The notes beneath the pieces are model-generated. The model did no database searches, had not been told where the DNA came from, and worked only from the letters and a program-made list of their open reading frames with translations. Below are positions 46,901-56,855 of a DNA stretch of 64,000 nt, one piece after another. This DNA is from Cryptosporidium bovis (lineage: Eukaryota > Apicomplexa > Conoidasida > Eucoccidiorida > Cryptosporidiidae): NCBI GenBank assembly GCA_009768925.2, contig VHIT02000052.1, positions 124,001-188,000 on the forward strand, in the 5' to 3' direction. The translations under genes were made by a program, and so were the position numbers. How positions within the stretch are numbered: the first letter of the stretch is position 1; the number at the start of each line of letters is the position of its first letter.

Positions 46901-49808
46901 ATGGACGGTAGTAGTCCAGGTAAGTTAAAAAGTATACTTTGAGTACTTTTGTTAAAAAGAGGTTTACTAAATTTTTTTAGAGCAACTGGTGCGTACTAGA
47001 TATGCGGAAGTCCTTAGAAATTTAAGGAGTCCTGCAGGGTCAGGAAAAATGATACAAAACTTAACATTATTGGCAGAAGATCAACGTCAATATGCACATA
47101 TAATTGCAAGTGTTATACTAGAGGAGATTCCGAGGTCAGATATACCAAGAAAGTACGTACTTTTGTGTTTAGTTGATTCAATTGTTAGAAAATGCCGTTC
47201 AGGGTCTATTTTCTTCCCATATTTTTTGCCATACATAGCTCCATATTTTGCAGAGGCTTATACTACAAAAACTCCCACTCAGATATTGCGTTCTCTTGAA
47301 AAACTATTGAAGGTTTGGAACGAATCATTTCCTAGGGATATAGTGAAGAAGTTAATTTCAACTACTAATTCAGTTAGATCAAAGTTGAATGAGCCCCCAC
47401 TTGAATTGGAAATAAAAGTAGTTTTAAACAATTCAACGAAGCAAAGTACTGATGTTAGTGCTCTTAATCAGACACCAGAACCACCAAATACTCAAAAGGA
47501 AGCTAATATATTAAATGATATATACACTCAGGTATCAAAGTCAATAATTCAAAAAGCTAATATTACGGATGAGAACAATGTCCTACTTAGCAAATTAATT
47601 AAGGATCCGAACGTACACAAAATAACATATCTAAGTTCACAAGGAAAAGTACAGGAATCTCAAAGTTTATTTAATATTCTAGTTAGTAATTTAGAGAATT
47701 CTAAGGTTGATACGAACAACTCAACTGGAATGTTTCAACCACCACACAAAAAAATAAAACAAGATAATTTGGATGCTAGTATTAAACACGATGACAAAAG
47801 TATTTCAAATAAGTGTGCCATACCTCATTCTACATCAACAAGTAGCATCTCAGGAAAACCACCGAGTCAAATGAACCTAGTACAAACAAATATTCAAAAC
47901 ACCATTATTGGAACAACTCAAGTTATTCCCCACGCAAATACAAGTTCTGTATTGCCATCTTCATCTGTTGCAGCTGCAGCAGCAGAAGCAGCAGCAGCAG
48001 CAGCAGCGGAGGTCGTTCAATCAAAAACACAAATACAGCAAAAACATTCATCTGGGTTAATTTCAAACCAACATATTACAATTCCTTCCCAGAGTAAGAT
48101 ATTACCAAACCAATTAGTAGTTGCGCAGCAAATAGTGAATTCAAATGTTTCAAATGTAAACACACAAATTAAGAAGACCTTCTCTCCAAGATTTTCTGAA
48201 AATAATACCTCTGCAATATTGTTGTCTATTTGGAATCAATTGTTTACACAGAATGATGTATCCAAGAATGTTGACACTAAAAAGCTGATAAAAATTAAAT
48301 CTTCTATTGTTGACGGCATGGGCGATCAAAATATTTTTGTCGAAGGGCTGCATATAAATGAAATGAATGATCTTCTCCTGCTATACAAGAAGCTTCAAGA
48401 AAACGTAGACGCCTCTGTCCAATTTAAAAAAACAGTTTGGCTTAAATCTCATTTTATCAAGAAGAGAATAATTGATAATATTTGTGACTTTAACATTCAA
48501 TACAATATTTCAATGTATTACTTTGATAGACCCAATCAATGCCATACATGTGGCTGCAGATTTGTTGATTCAAAAAAGAAGGAGCTTCATATCCAAATCC
48601 ACCTTTCAAGAAATCTCATTTTTAAACAAAAAAAACAGACATGGAACTCACAAGTTCTTTGGCCAAATCTTCAAGATTGGATATACGGTTCGGATAATTT
48701 AACTGAAAATGCAACTAGAAACGATGGTTCAATTGATAGCACTGATTGCCATAGAGATAAAAGTGATAGAAATACTGGAAACATGACCGAAATAGGAAGT
48801 AGTTTTTTGAGTGATGTAACGGGTTCACAAAGCGAGAAAGATATTAATTATAACGATTTATATGACATAATTTTAAAAAGGTTCTCTAAGAAGAGCGATG
48901 AAATTGTTTGTTTGAATGGCGATTCCAATATGGATAAATTTAAAGACGGTATAGATGATGAAAGTTACCATCAAACTTGTAATGAGTCTGTAAATAGACG
49001 TTTAAGGGGAGATTTATTACTAGTGCACTATATGGATTGTATTGAGAGTATTAATAGTGCTAATTCAAACAACACTATTAAAGGACTTGTCAATTCTTCA
49101 GGTATTTTGGAATATACAAGCGTTTACATAGATAACTTGATAATTAAGGAAGTTGAAGATATTTGTAACAACCTCTCATCGCTGTGGAATGAAATGTCTC
49201 AGTGTGTTGCATCTTCTTGCACTCCTATTGATCCTTTGCATATTACATGTGATATTTGTCATGAATCACTAAGGATTAAATGGTCCTCACTTTTGAAGTC
49301 ATGGATATCAGTAGATGCAGTGGCCTTAACCCTAGACGATGGAAAAGACACAATAAATGAAGAAAAAAATGACATATTTAACCATAAACTATCATTAGCG
49401 GTTTTGGACCGAATGTCGGATGTAAACGCATTGAATTCCAGTAATACAAAGGAGAGAATTGTAGATAATATGTTGAAATTTATCCAATGGAAATCACAAA
49501 ACACATCATCAAAATATTATAAAAAGATTGAATTTAAACCATTCGACATTGATTATTATAACTACAACTTGTTTATTAACCGTAATCAGGGAATTATGGG
49601 CGATCGTTTCGTGGCGGCACACAAATCATGTTTCATACACTACTTTGTTTATAATGACATTAATTTCAGGCTTCCAGCCAACACTAAGATTAGCAAAAAG
49701 AAAAAATATATACACAAAGATGCAGTGGTGTCATCGAATATACTGCGTGAAGCAGCTAGTCGTATAGATACATCTAAGAGTGTCACAAAGAGATTCTCAT
49801 TTATTTAG
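46901..49808 (+). CDS. PCF11: PCF11-like pre-mRNA cleavage factor, two exons
   Basis: Exon 1 is tiny (46901-46919, MDGSSP), with a 61-nt intron to 46980; exon 2 is 46981-49808. The product is 948 aa. The RNA polymerase II CTD-interacting domain (CID) covers residues ~8-135: VLRNLRSPAGSGKMIQNLTLLAEDQRQYAHIIASVILEEI, KYVLLCLVDSIVRKC, FLPYIAPYFAEAY, LEKLLKVWNESFP. A zinc finger CHTCGCRFVDSKKKELHIQIH is followed by WNSQVLWPNLQDWIYG, the Pcf11 C-terminal finger arrangement. A second finger, CDICHESL ... AAHKSC, sits near residue 750-875. PCF11 couples 3'-end processing to transcription termination. An Ala run (GCA repeats, 47971-48008) interrupts the middle. Confidence 0.88.
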
Positions 49809-49904
49809 TTTATTTAATCGTATAGGTTACTTCGGCGCTCTTTTTTAACTTTTTTCTAAATACATCGTATATATATGTTTTGTACTTTTTCACTTACGAA
49901 AAAA

Positions 49905-50260
49905 ATGATTGATGATTGTAGATCTGTTGATTATCTAAAAGTTCAGAGAAAAGGTAAGTCTCCTCCACTTTTCCAAATGCAATTCTAACTTCCACCTTAG
50001 CTACTCAGTCAACCCTGGTAAATGAATTGATATTAGTTGCAGGTATTATTTTAGGCTTTTCAGCTGCCTTGTTCCAGATCAATTACTTACTATTCTTATC
50101 GGGACTTTTTATTTTGTCGAGTATTGTGACCTCAAATAACAGCGACATTCAACGTACTACAACACTAATTGGATTTTTAATAATGGCTTTCATTTCTAAT
50201 TACATATTCCCAAAGAACATTAATATCGAAAACAATGGAAATGATGCAATTAATTCATAA
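49905..50260 (+). CDS. Asterix/PAT10 (WDR83OS)-like ER insertion factor, two exons
   Basis: Exons 49905-49953 and 50001-50260 (47-nt intron, GTAAG...CTTAG) join in frame to 102 aa. The second exon has three hydrophobic segments: LILVAGIILGFSAALFQ, LFLSGLFILSSIV and LIGFLIMAFISNYIFP. The spacing and the polar SNNSDIQRT turn mirror Asterix ([51 protein letters not shown]). In animals Asterix pairs with CCDC47 in the PAT complex that helps fold multi-pass membrane proteins. Small size makes the family call tentative. It ends 9 bp from the ATG5 stop, tail to tail. Confidence 0.6.
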
Positions 50261-50269
50261 AATAAGAAC

Positions 50270-51233
50270 TTAAATTCTAAGTAACAAGTGAATCATGCCA
50301 TCTATATACGAACAAGACACCAATAAACATATTAATGGTGTTTCAATAGGAATTTCTATTCCATGAAATATTACGAGTAGATCATCATAGCTTTCATTTA
50401 AATTAGATGATATATCATTTAGTACATCTCTTATTGTTAAGGGTCTATTGTTTATGTTTCTACTAAAAGATTTTAAGAAAATCTTGTCTTTTATATATAT
50501 CTTTACTGGAACGTTCCTGCAATTGAATTTTTATTTGTCTACAATTCTAAAAAATGACATACCTCGTGTTATTATATATTTCCTCTACTTTTCCAAATAT
50601 TTCCTCGTAAATAGACTCATATTTTTCAGTAGTTACAGATAGTGAGTATATTAAATCTATTAAGTATTTATATTTTTTTTCACTTAACATTTGAAATTTT
50701 CTGCAGTCCCCCAATATCAAGGTCTGTGATAATTTAATATCATTTGTTATCTTCTTGACAAAATCAATCTCGTTAAAAGTGATTCTTTCTATTTTCTCTC
50801 CGCTTTTATCCTCAAATACTATCACAAGGCTCACGCAAAGCTGCAAACCATTTTTATTATAAATGTCAAGTATTAATCCAATAGGGTATTCACTAAAATT
50901 TAATAATCTACGCTTATAAAAGGAATATATTTCGAGGAAAAGAATTTACCTGTTAATTTTAAACCCGTCACATTCAAACCAGTGATGATTTTTTTCAATC
51001 AACATTGAAAATCTATTATCAAATGAATTGTAATAATCCTGTAAAGCGTCAATAACACATATTAAATACCCTACTCTAGGAACCAGCAAATACAACTTGG
51101 GGGCACACTTCAAAGTTGAATATCCTTTTGCTCCCCTAATTTCCAGACGTATTGATAATATAACTAAACCTGAGTGGATAACATTTTGTGTTAAAGAACT
51201 AAATTTATTGGTGAGTTCATTATTTAATAGCAT
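50270..51233 (-). CDS. ATG5: ATG5 autophagy protein, three exons
   Basis: Exons (minus strand) 50950-51233, 50563-50892 and 50270-50516 join in frame to 286 aa (human 275). Introns are 57 and 46 nt. First UFD: GLVILSIRLEI ... APKLYLLVPRVGYLICVID, then HHWFECDGFKINR-SEYPIGLILDIY, equal to ATG5's YYLLLPRVSYL ... [23 protein letters not shown]. The helical middle follows. The second UFD in the last exon reads VPVKIYIKD...RPLTIRDVL...LLVIFHGIEIPIETPL, equal to IPFRIYQTT...TLGDLL...QVMIHGIEPMLETPL. ATG5 forms the E3-like complex with ATG12 and ATG16 that lipidates ATG8. In an ungapped reading, the conjugated lysine (human K130) is not in its usual place. Not visible without splicing. Confidence 0.9.
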
Positions 51234-51625
51234 GTATTTCCCAAATTGTGTTATTTGATAATATTTGCAAATTAATATTAGACATGTGTTGGCGCCTAAA
51301 CACTACCCACATTTATAAATAAAAATGTAAAATAACTAGATGGACGGACGACTAATAAAAATATGAGAATATAATTAAGAGCAGGAAAGAACTGCATGTG
51401 ATAAATATATAATAAAAATAAAGTTTAATTTGTAATATGAAAGAAAACTGTTTGCTTAGTAGTAATTCGTAAATTGATTGTCAATGATAAAGGGAAAATT
51501 TAATCCAAAACAAATAATATTGCTTACTATTCGAACATTTAGCCTATAAGAGTATTTCATACAAAGAAATACTTATTTTTTAATGCTTTGGTTGTAAAAT
51601 ACAGTAGATACTTGGATTAACATAT
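51234..51625. other. Divergent promoter region ATG5 / CENP-A
   Basis: A/T-rich with TTGGCGCCTAA at 51289-51299 (palindromic GGCGCC, E2F-like). No ORF. Confidence 0.35.
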
Positions 51626-52169
51626 AATGGCTCGTTCAAAGACATCCAGCAAACGAGTATCTAAGTATCCTTCAAAAGTAAGTTATTGCCTTATAGAATA
51701 ATTTAGTTTGCAAACTATTTATTATTAATTTTTTTTGAAGTCCCCCATTTTACATCAATCTCCAAATAGTCGAATTACTGGTAGCAGCCCACATCAAAGA
51801 AAATATAGAAGAAGGCCGGGTACGTGATTATATTATTCGTTCCACAACATATATATAACTTAATTTTACTTAGGGACCGTTGCATTGAGGGAAATCAGAA
51901 AATATCAAGCGTCTACCGACCTACTTATTGCCAAACTACCTTTTGCTCGCGTTGTAAGAGAAGTTACTTTGAAGTTTGTACCACATGGCGAAATGTGGAG
52001 GTGGAATGCAGAGGCCTTGCATGCTGTCCAGTGTGCAGCTGAGGCCTTCTTACAAGGATTATTTGAAGATGCCTATTTGTGTACCTTGCATTCAAAAAGG
52101 GTAACACTACTTCCTAGAGACATAAGGTTGGCAAGACAATTAAGAGGAAGATATGGTGACTTTATTTAA
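51626..52169 (+). CDS. CENPA: Centromeric histone H3 (CENP-A/CenH3), three exons
   Basis: Exons 51626-51676, 51741-51819 and 51874-52169 join in frame to 141 aa. Introns are 64 and 54 nt. The tail ([17 protein letters not shown]...[10 protein letters not shown]) is short and unlike H3's ARTKQTARKS. The histone fold is [30 protein letters not shown], then a long loop 1 with tryptophans ([34 protein letters not shown]), then [24 protein letters not shown]. The extended loop 1, the W/A changes and AEAF...LFEDAY mark CenH3 rather than canonical H3. It defines centromeres; SPC24 in this window is part of the kinetochore built on it. Confidence 0.93.
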
Positions 52170-52384
52170 AAATACTTTTTTATTTCGATTCTAAGAATTA
52201 TAGTTCAGAAAAAAATTTAGTTAATTCAATTAAAATAATATTTTTCAGGTATATAGGAAGATAATTTGTTGATAATAATTAATTATAACTTGTATTAGTT
52301 ACATGCGTTGTTTTTATTTCTGGTCTTAGCTTAACCTTTATTGTTAAAACTTATTCTTCTGCTAAAAGGTCCAGTCGTCGGTTT

Positions 52385-52469
52385 GCGTGGATGGCCGAGT
52401 TGGTCTAAGGCGTTAGACTCAAGATCTAATGAGCGTATGCTCTCATGGGTTCGAATCCCATTCCACGCA
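52385..52469 (+). tRNA. tRNA-Leu (anticodon CAA)
   Basis: The cloverleaf folds by eye: acceptor GCGTGGA/TCCACGC, D arm GCCGAGTTGGTCTAAGGC, anticodon stem TTAGA/TCTAA around loop CTCAAGA (CAA anticodon), a long class II variable arm, and T arm ATGGG-TTCGAAT-CCCAT. The discriminator is A. No intron and no encoded CCA. Reads TTG codons. Confidence 0.97.
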
Positions 52470-52779
52470 GCTTTTTACTTAAGATCGGTGATACCCCGCC
52501 TTTGTAATTTGCGCGGTTTGTTTGATTTTGGTGCTTTCATCTTATTAAATTTCCAATGTTCTCGAGAATTGAAAGTGTGACTTTTCGTTTGTGAGGACAC
52601 TTTGTGGCATCTGAAATGAAAACGAAACACTTTTAATCATTTTTTTCTCAAATATTATATGAAAAAAGAACTGCCCACTTGATAACCCTATTTTTTTTGA
52701 TTTGCTATTAAAAGCATTAGGTTACTTACTAAGAAATCAATAGTATTACCGTTATATAACTTTTATCTAATTCTCAGTT
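52470..52779. other. Spacer between tRNA-Leu and VID27-like gene
   Basis: No ORF. TTTTTAC directly after the tRNA (52472-52478) may act as the RNA polymerase III stop. GCGCGGTTTG at 52511-52520 is the only other G/C element. Confidence 0.3.
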
Positions 52780-54965
52780 ATGAGCAGCCTTATTAGGAGG
52801 TTTTTCACTGGAATATCTAGATCTGGTGACTCCGAACAATTTAACAATTGTTATAATGGTAAGTTTATAAAAAAAACAATGTAATTCCTAATGAAATAAT
52901 TGTTTATTTAATAGGAACGCTGTATAAGTCCGTTGGGAAGACGCTGAATCTTATTTTGTGTTCTTGTAAATTAAGTATAGAGGACTGTGTGAAAATAGCC
53001 GGGTTTAACCCTAATGACAACCAAAAAGAGGAGTATATATTTAACTTTCAGAATATCTACCACTTCCATTGTAATAGAGAAGGGGAGCTTACTATCATTC
53101 TACGTACTGGCTCTGACTTAGTTAAATTTGTTTTTGAATTTGAAAAACAAAACCCTCATGTTTTGTCTTCAATCTCCTACAACATAACAATTTCATTAAA
53201 ATCACTTTGTAGTATTGTAGATCAGATACCGATAGAGTTATATGAGCACAATGATAATAATTTAGAGGCTTTATTTAATTCTTCAAATGGGTTCAATCCA
53301 GAAGAATGGTTGTTAATAAGTAGTAATTGCACATGTGAGTTGTTATCAAGTAAAGATTACAAGGACATTATTTTTTCAATTAAGGATTTATCTGAAAAAG
53401 GTAATGTATTGTTCACAAGTATAATGGGTGATAACATACTTTTCTTACCAAAGCTGACTGAAAGAGCTGTAGAATTTTATGGATCAAGTAATGATGAGAT
53501 TAGAAAAAGGTACAGAATCCACTTCAAAAGGAATAAAGAAGTAAATGAGAGTAGTGACTCGTACATTTCTACTGAAAACGATATTGATAATTTTCTAGGT
53601 AGATTACTTGGATATATTGACCAAGTAAATCCTGAAGAGAAAAAAAGAAAGAAAAGTATTTCTGATTTTATTAACGGTGAAATATCAGATAATGGCATTA
53701 CATACAAGATGGATATAGACGATAAATACAATCCTGTAGAAGACCAAATAATGTGGCATGAAGTTAGTAATGAGGGTAAAAGTGAGGATTCAAGCGACTA
53801 TTATAGTGAAGATGAATATAAAAAAACCCCTGTTAGGAGGACTAAATCCAAGCATTCAAGTTTAAGTCACAAATATTTACTAATTGGGCATGAACATACG
53901 TTTGTAGGGAGGGCAGACAGAAAAAGTAACAAGTCAGAAATTGCTGTTTTTAAAAATTTTGAATACGAGGAAAGCAATTATACCTTGGGTGGAACCCCTG
54001 CGAGAAACATTTCAGTAATGAAAAATGTAGAATATAACAACCAAAATATTCTTCCAGTAAGTGGCCAGTTACATAATTGTGAAACTCAGATGCTTTTTCT
54101 ATCAGAAACAGATCCAAACCATGTATATCAAATGGATTTAGAAAACGAAAAAATCCTCAGGCGTTGGGATGCTGATGGTTTGCCTATATCATGTCTGGGA
54201 TTGTCAAATAAGGATTCACAATATACACCAGTTCCAACGTTTCTAGGGTTAAGCAACAACGCATTATTTGTTATGGATAGCCGAATTAAGGATAACTCAA
54301 ATCGTTTTACATCCAAATTATATCGTTCAAATGTGTTATTTAGTAGCTTAGCTACTGACAAGGATGGGCACATTCTGCTTGGTAATGATTTGGGAGAGTT
54401 GAGGTTATATGATGGCACTATAAACAGAGATGGTGAATTCAAAAAAGCTAAGACGCTTTTGAATTCATTTTCCTCACCAATATTGTCGGTAGATGTTACA
54501 AGAAATGGTAACTGGATTTTAGCAACAACAAAGAATTGCATATATCTGTATCCTGTTTGCGAGCAAAGTCAAGATTACGAAAATGTAAGAAATGGTTTTG
54601 TTACAAGTTTAAAGAATAAACCTCCTTCAAGAAAATTGAAACTAAAACCGGAAGATATTTATCACTATAGGATAACCGATGTTAACTTCACTCCCGCTAG
54701 GTTTGATCAAAGTCAAGATTCTAACGGTAATTTTGCTGAAACAAAAATTATATCAAGCATAGACAATTTAGTTATTGTTTGGGACTTTGAGGCTATTAAA
54801 AGAGGAAATCTGTACGCATATTCAATAAAGGAAGTTGAATATAAAGTTGACGACTGCTCAACTTTTTACAATAGTAGTGATTCAGTAGTGTTGGCTTACA
54901 ACGACGATTTAACAATACACAAATTAGGTAAAAAAAACAAAAGAAACATTTACTCCAGAAACTAA
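52780..54965 (+). CDS. VID27-like WD/beta-propeller protein, two exons
   Basis: Exon 1 52780-52858 (MSSLIRRFFTGISRSGDSEQF) and exon 2 52915-54965 (56-nt intron) give 709 aa. The N-terminal PH-like part begins GTLYKSVGKTLNL and includes FHCNREGELTIILRTGSDLVKFVFEFE. The C-terminal beta-propeller starts about residue 400: MLFLSETDPNHVYQMDLENEKILRRWDADGLPISCLGLSNK, then FLGLSNNALFVMDSR, SSLATDKDGHILLGNDLGELRLYDG and ILSVDVTRNGNWILATTKNCIYLYPV, which is the VID27 family block. In yeast Vid27 is linked to vacuolar import and degradation; the molecular role is little known. Confidence 0.85.
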
Positions 54966-54992
54966 CTTTTTTGTTATTTCTTATTAAATAAA

Positions 54993-56435
54993 TTATAACT
55001 TACTCCTATCCAACTTAGAGTGATCCCTACTAGATGCTAAAATAGACTCAATTGATTCCATAAACTGGAACCATACAGAGAGGTCGTTATGACGATTTGT
55101 CCTATTAATTCTGACAACATCAACATTCCACTTTCTAATGTTTTCAGGTATTGGCTCTGAATCGTACGTTATATGATATCCTTTTATCATTGTAAAAATG
55201 TCTGAAATTGACCTAAATGGAAATGATTGCAATTGCCATTCTGCTCCAGTTAAAAATACAGCGATAAGCGAGTACCAGTCCCTTTTTCTAAAATTTAGAG
55301 TGGACTCCAAAATTCTAAAGGTTACATTTTGCGCAGTCGGACCAGATCCAAATGTCAAATTTACTGTTTGTTCCGCACCTGTCGATGCCTTTTTAATAGT
55401 ATTTGGGTCAATGTATATTTTATCCCTAAGAAATTCAACAATATTATTCATGGTTATTGGACTTTTAGAGGAGGGTGGTACGAGTATTATTGGGCTTAAA
55501 TTGTTCGAGTTCAAATAAGCAAGCAATGTTGATTTACCTTGTTTTACACTAGGTGGCCTCTGAACCAGTTCTTGTCTTGGAAAGGTATTAGTTGATATAC
55601 TTTGACGTTTATTCGAACCTAAATCCATATAATTATTATTTCTGTTGTTTTGAATTCCAATATTTGCATCTGTATCATTAATGCATAAATTCGCATGGTA
55701 ATCTCTCTTTTTATTGTCCCTTTTGTATGGCTCATTCATGAAAGACACCAAGCTACTTGTTCTAGTGTACATATCTACTCCTTGGCATATATAGTCTATT
55801 CCTATGGGATAAATTTGTGAAATTGTAATTATTTGTCTAGTTAATAAAACATCTTTACATTGTTCATTTGAACTGTTGATGTCAACAATATATTCTTCAT
55901 TCTTGTAGTTTATGTCACTCTTTGAAGATAACCTCTCATTCTCATTGTTTCTATATTCAACCCATGGTGAACTTATATGTTTTACTTCATAAATATTAGG
56001 ATCCAAAAGTCTGCATTGCTGAAGAGGGAAAGATGAATTAATGCATTCAAATTTTTTTAGACTTTCAATAGAATAATCACAAGGAATTCCCTGTTCTTTA
56101 TACCTTTCATCATTTACAAACTCTTCGAAAAATTCTAGAATGTTTTTTTTTTCCAAAATGTTAATAAATTTTGACCCCTTTTCCTGTGCTAATTTTAAAG
56201 TATATTTTTTTAATTTTGTGGCAGAAACGAATAAATGCAAATCACCGAAGCTTAACGACTCTCCTCGCCTATTTCTACACCTTGTTGGTGTGTTTGCACT
56301 TAAAGCACAATTGTAGAATTCAAGTTTAAATTCATCACCATCCTGGATAATTTCATCAAACTTATTTCTTGTAATTGAATCTTTGAGCAATATAAGCGGA
56401 TCGACAAGTACACTAACTAAAACATTCTCAGTCAT
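54993..56435 (-). CDS. CDC73: CDC73 / parafibromin, Paf1 complex subunit
   Basis: 480 aa. The C-terminal Ras-like domain is clear: PIILVPPSSKSPITMNNIVEFLRDKIYIDP (~residues 315-345), then RDWYSLIAVFLTGAEWQLQSFPF, DIFTMIKGYHITYDSEPIPENIRKWNVDVVRINRTNRHND and WFQFMESIESI, in the same order as human parafibromin. The N-terminal part has DPLILLKDSITRNK and a DGDEF-type opening similar to the family N-terminus. CDC73 sits on elongating RNA polymerase II with PAF1, CTR9 and LEO1. A perfect E2F-like box lies ~220 bp upstream. Convergent with the VID27-like gene (27 bp apart). Confidence 0.95.
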   Translation of the reverse strand: MTENVLVSVLVDPLILLKDSITRNKFDEIIQDGDEFKLEFYNCALSANTPTRCRNRRGESLSFGDLHLFVSATKLKKYTLKLAQEKGSKFINILEKKNILEFFEEFVNDERYKEQGIPCDYSIESLKKFECINSSFPLQQCRLLDPNIYEVKHISSPWVEYRNNENERLSSKSDINYKNEEYIVDINSSNEQCKDVLLTRQIITISQIYPIGIDYICQGVDMYTRTSSLVSFMNEPYKRDNKKRDYHANLCINDTDANIGIQNNRNNNYMDLGSNKRQSISTNTFPRQELVQRPPSVKQGKSTLLAYLNSNNLSPIILVPPSSKSPITMNNIVEFLRDKIYIDPNTIKKASTGAEQTVNLTFGSGPTAQNVTFRILESTLNFRKRDWYSLIAVFLTGAEWQLQSFPFRSISDIFTMIKGYHITYDSEPIPENIRKWNVDVVRINRTNRHNDLSVWFQFMESIESILASSRDHSKLDRSKL

Positions 56436-56654
56436 AATAAAAATATTACAATATATACACTTTTTCCTATTAAAAATGTGTTTAACGGCTTACATAACCA
56501 ACCAAAAAAATCCCGTTATGTAATAGTTATTTCTTATATGAATTAATATAATCCTATATATACCCTTTTTCACTCCAGTTAGATATTTAATCTTATTGAA
56601 ACAGAAAAATTATTGGCAATGATCAATTTCCTTCATGGCAAAGATGAAAGTGTA

Positions 56655-56667
56655 TTTCCCGCCAAAA
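56655..56667 (-). promoter_or_regulatory. Perfect E2F/DP1 consensus upstream of CDC73
   Basis: TTTCCCGCCAAAA matches the full bidirectional E2F consensus (TTTSSCGC on both strands). It lies 220 bp upstream of CDC73, which is the only gene that could use it as a promoter site since the other flanking gene ends here. Confidence 0.6.
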
Positions 56668-56855
56668 CCACGTTTATGTAAATGTATTTTAGTGTTTAAA
56701 ATAGTTTTATTTCAAATCTAATACAAACAAATATTCCTATATTATTGTTTAAAATTGGATACTTTACTCGACTTATATTATTATTTTCAGAACTATCTAA
56801 CTGTTCTCACATGTAATACATTAGTTCTAAATTATAATAACTCAACTTTTACCTT

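Noticed and set aside
47971-48008. GCA repeat in PCF11 as a microsatellite insertion or frameshift
   Set aside because: The frame stays open through it and only an Ala run results; ordinary low-complexity expansion.
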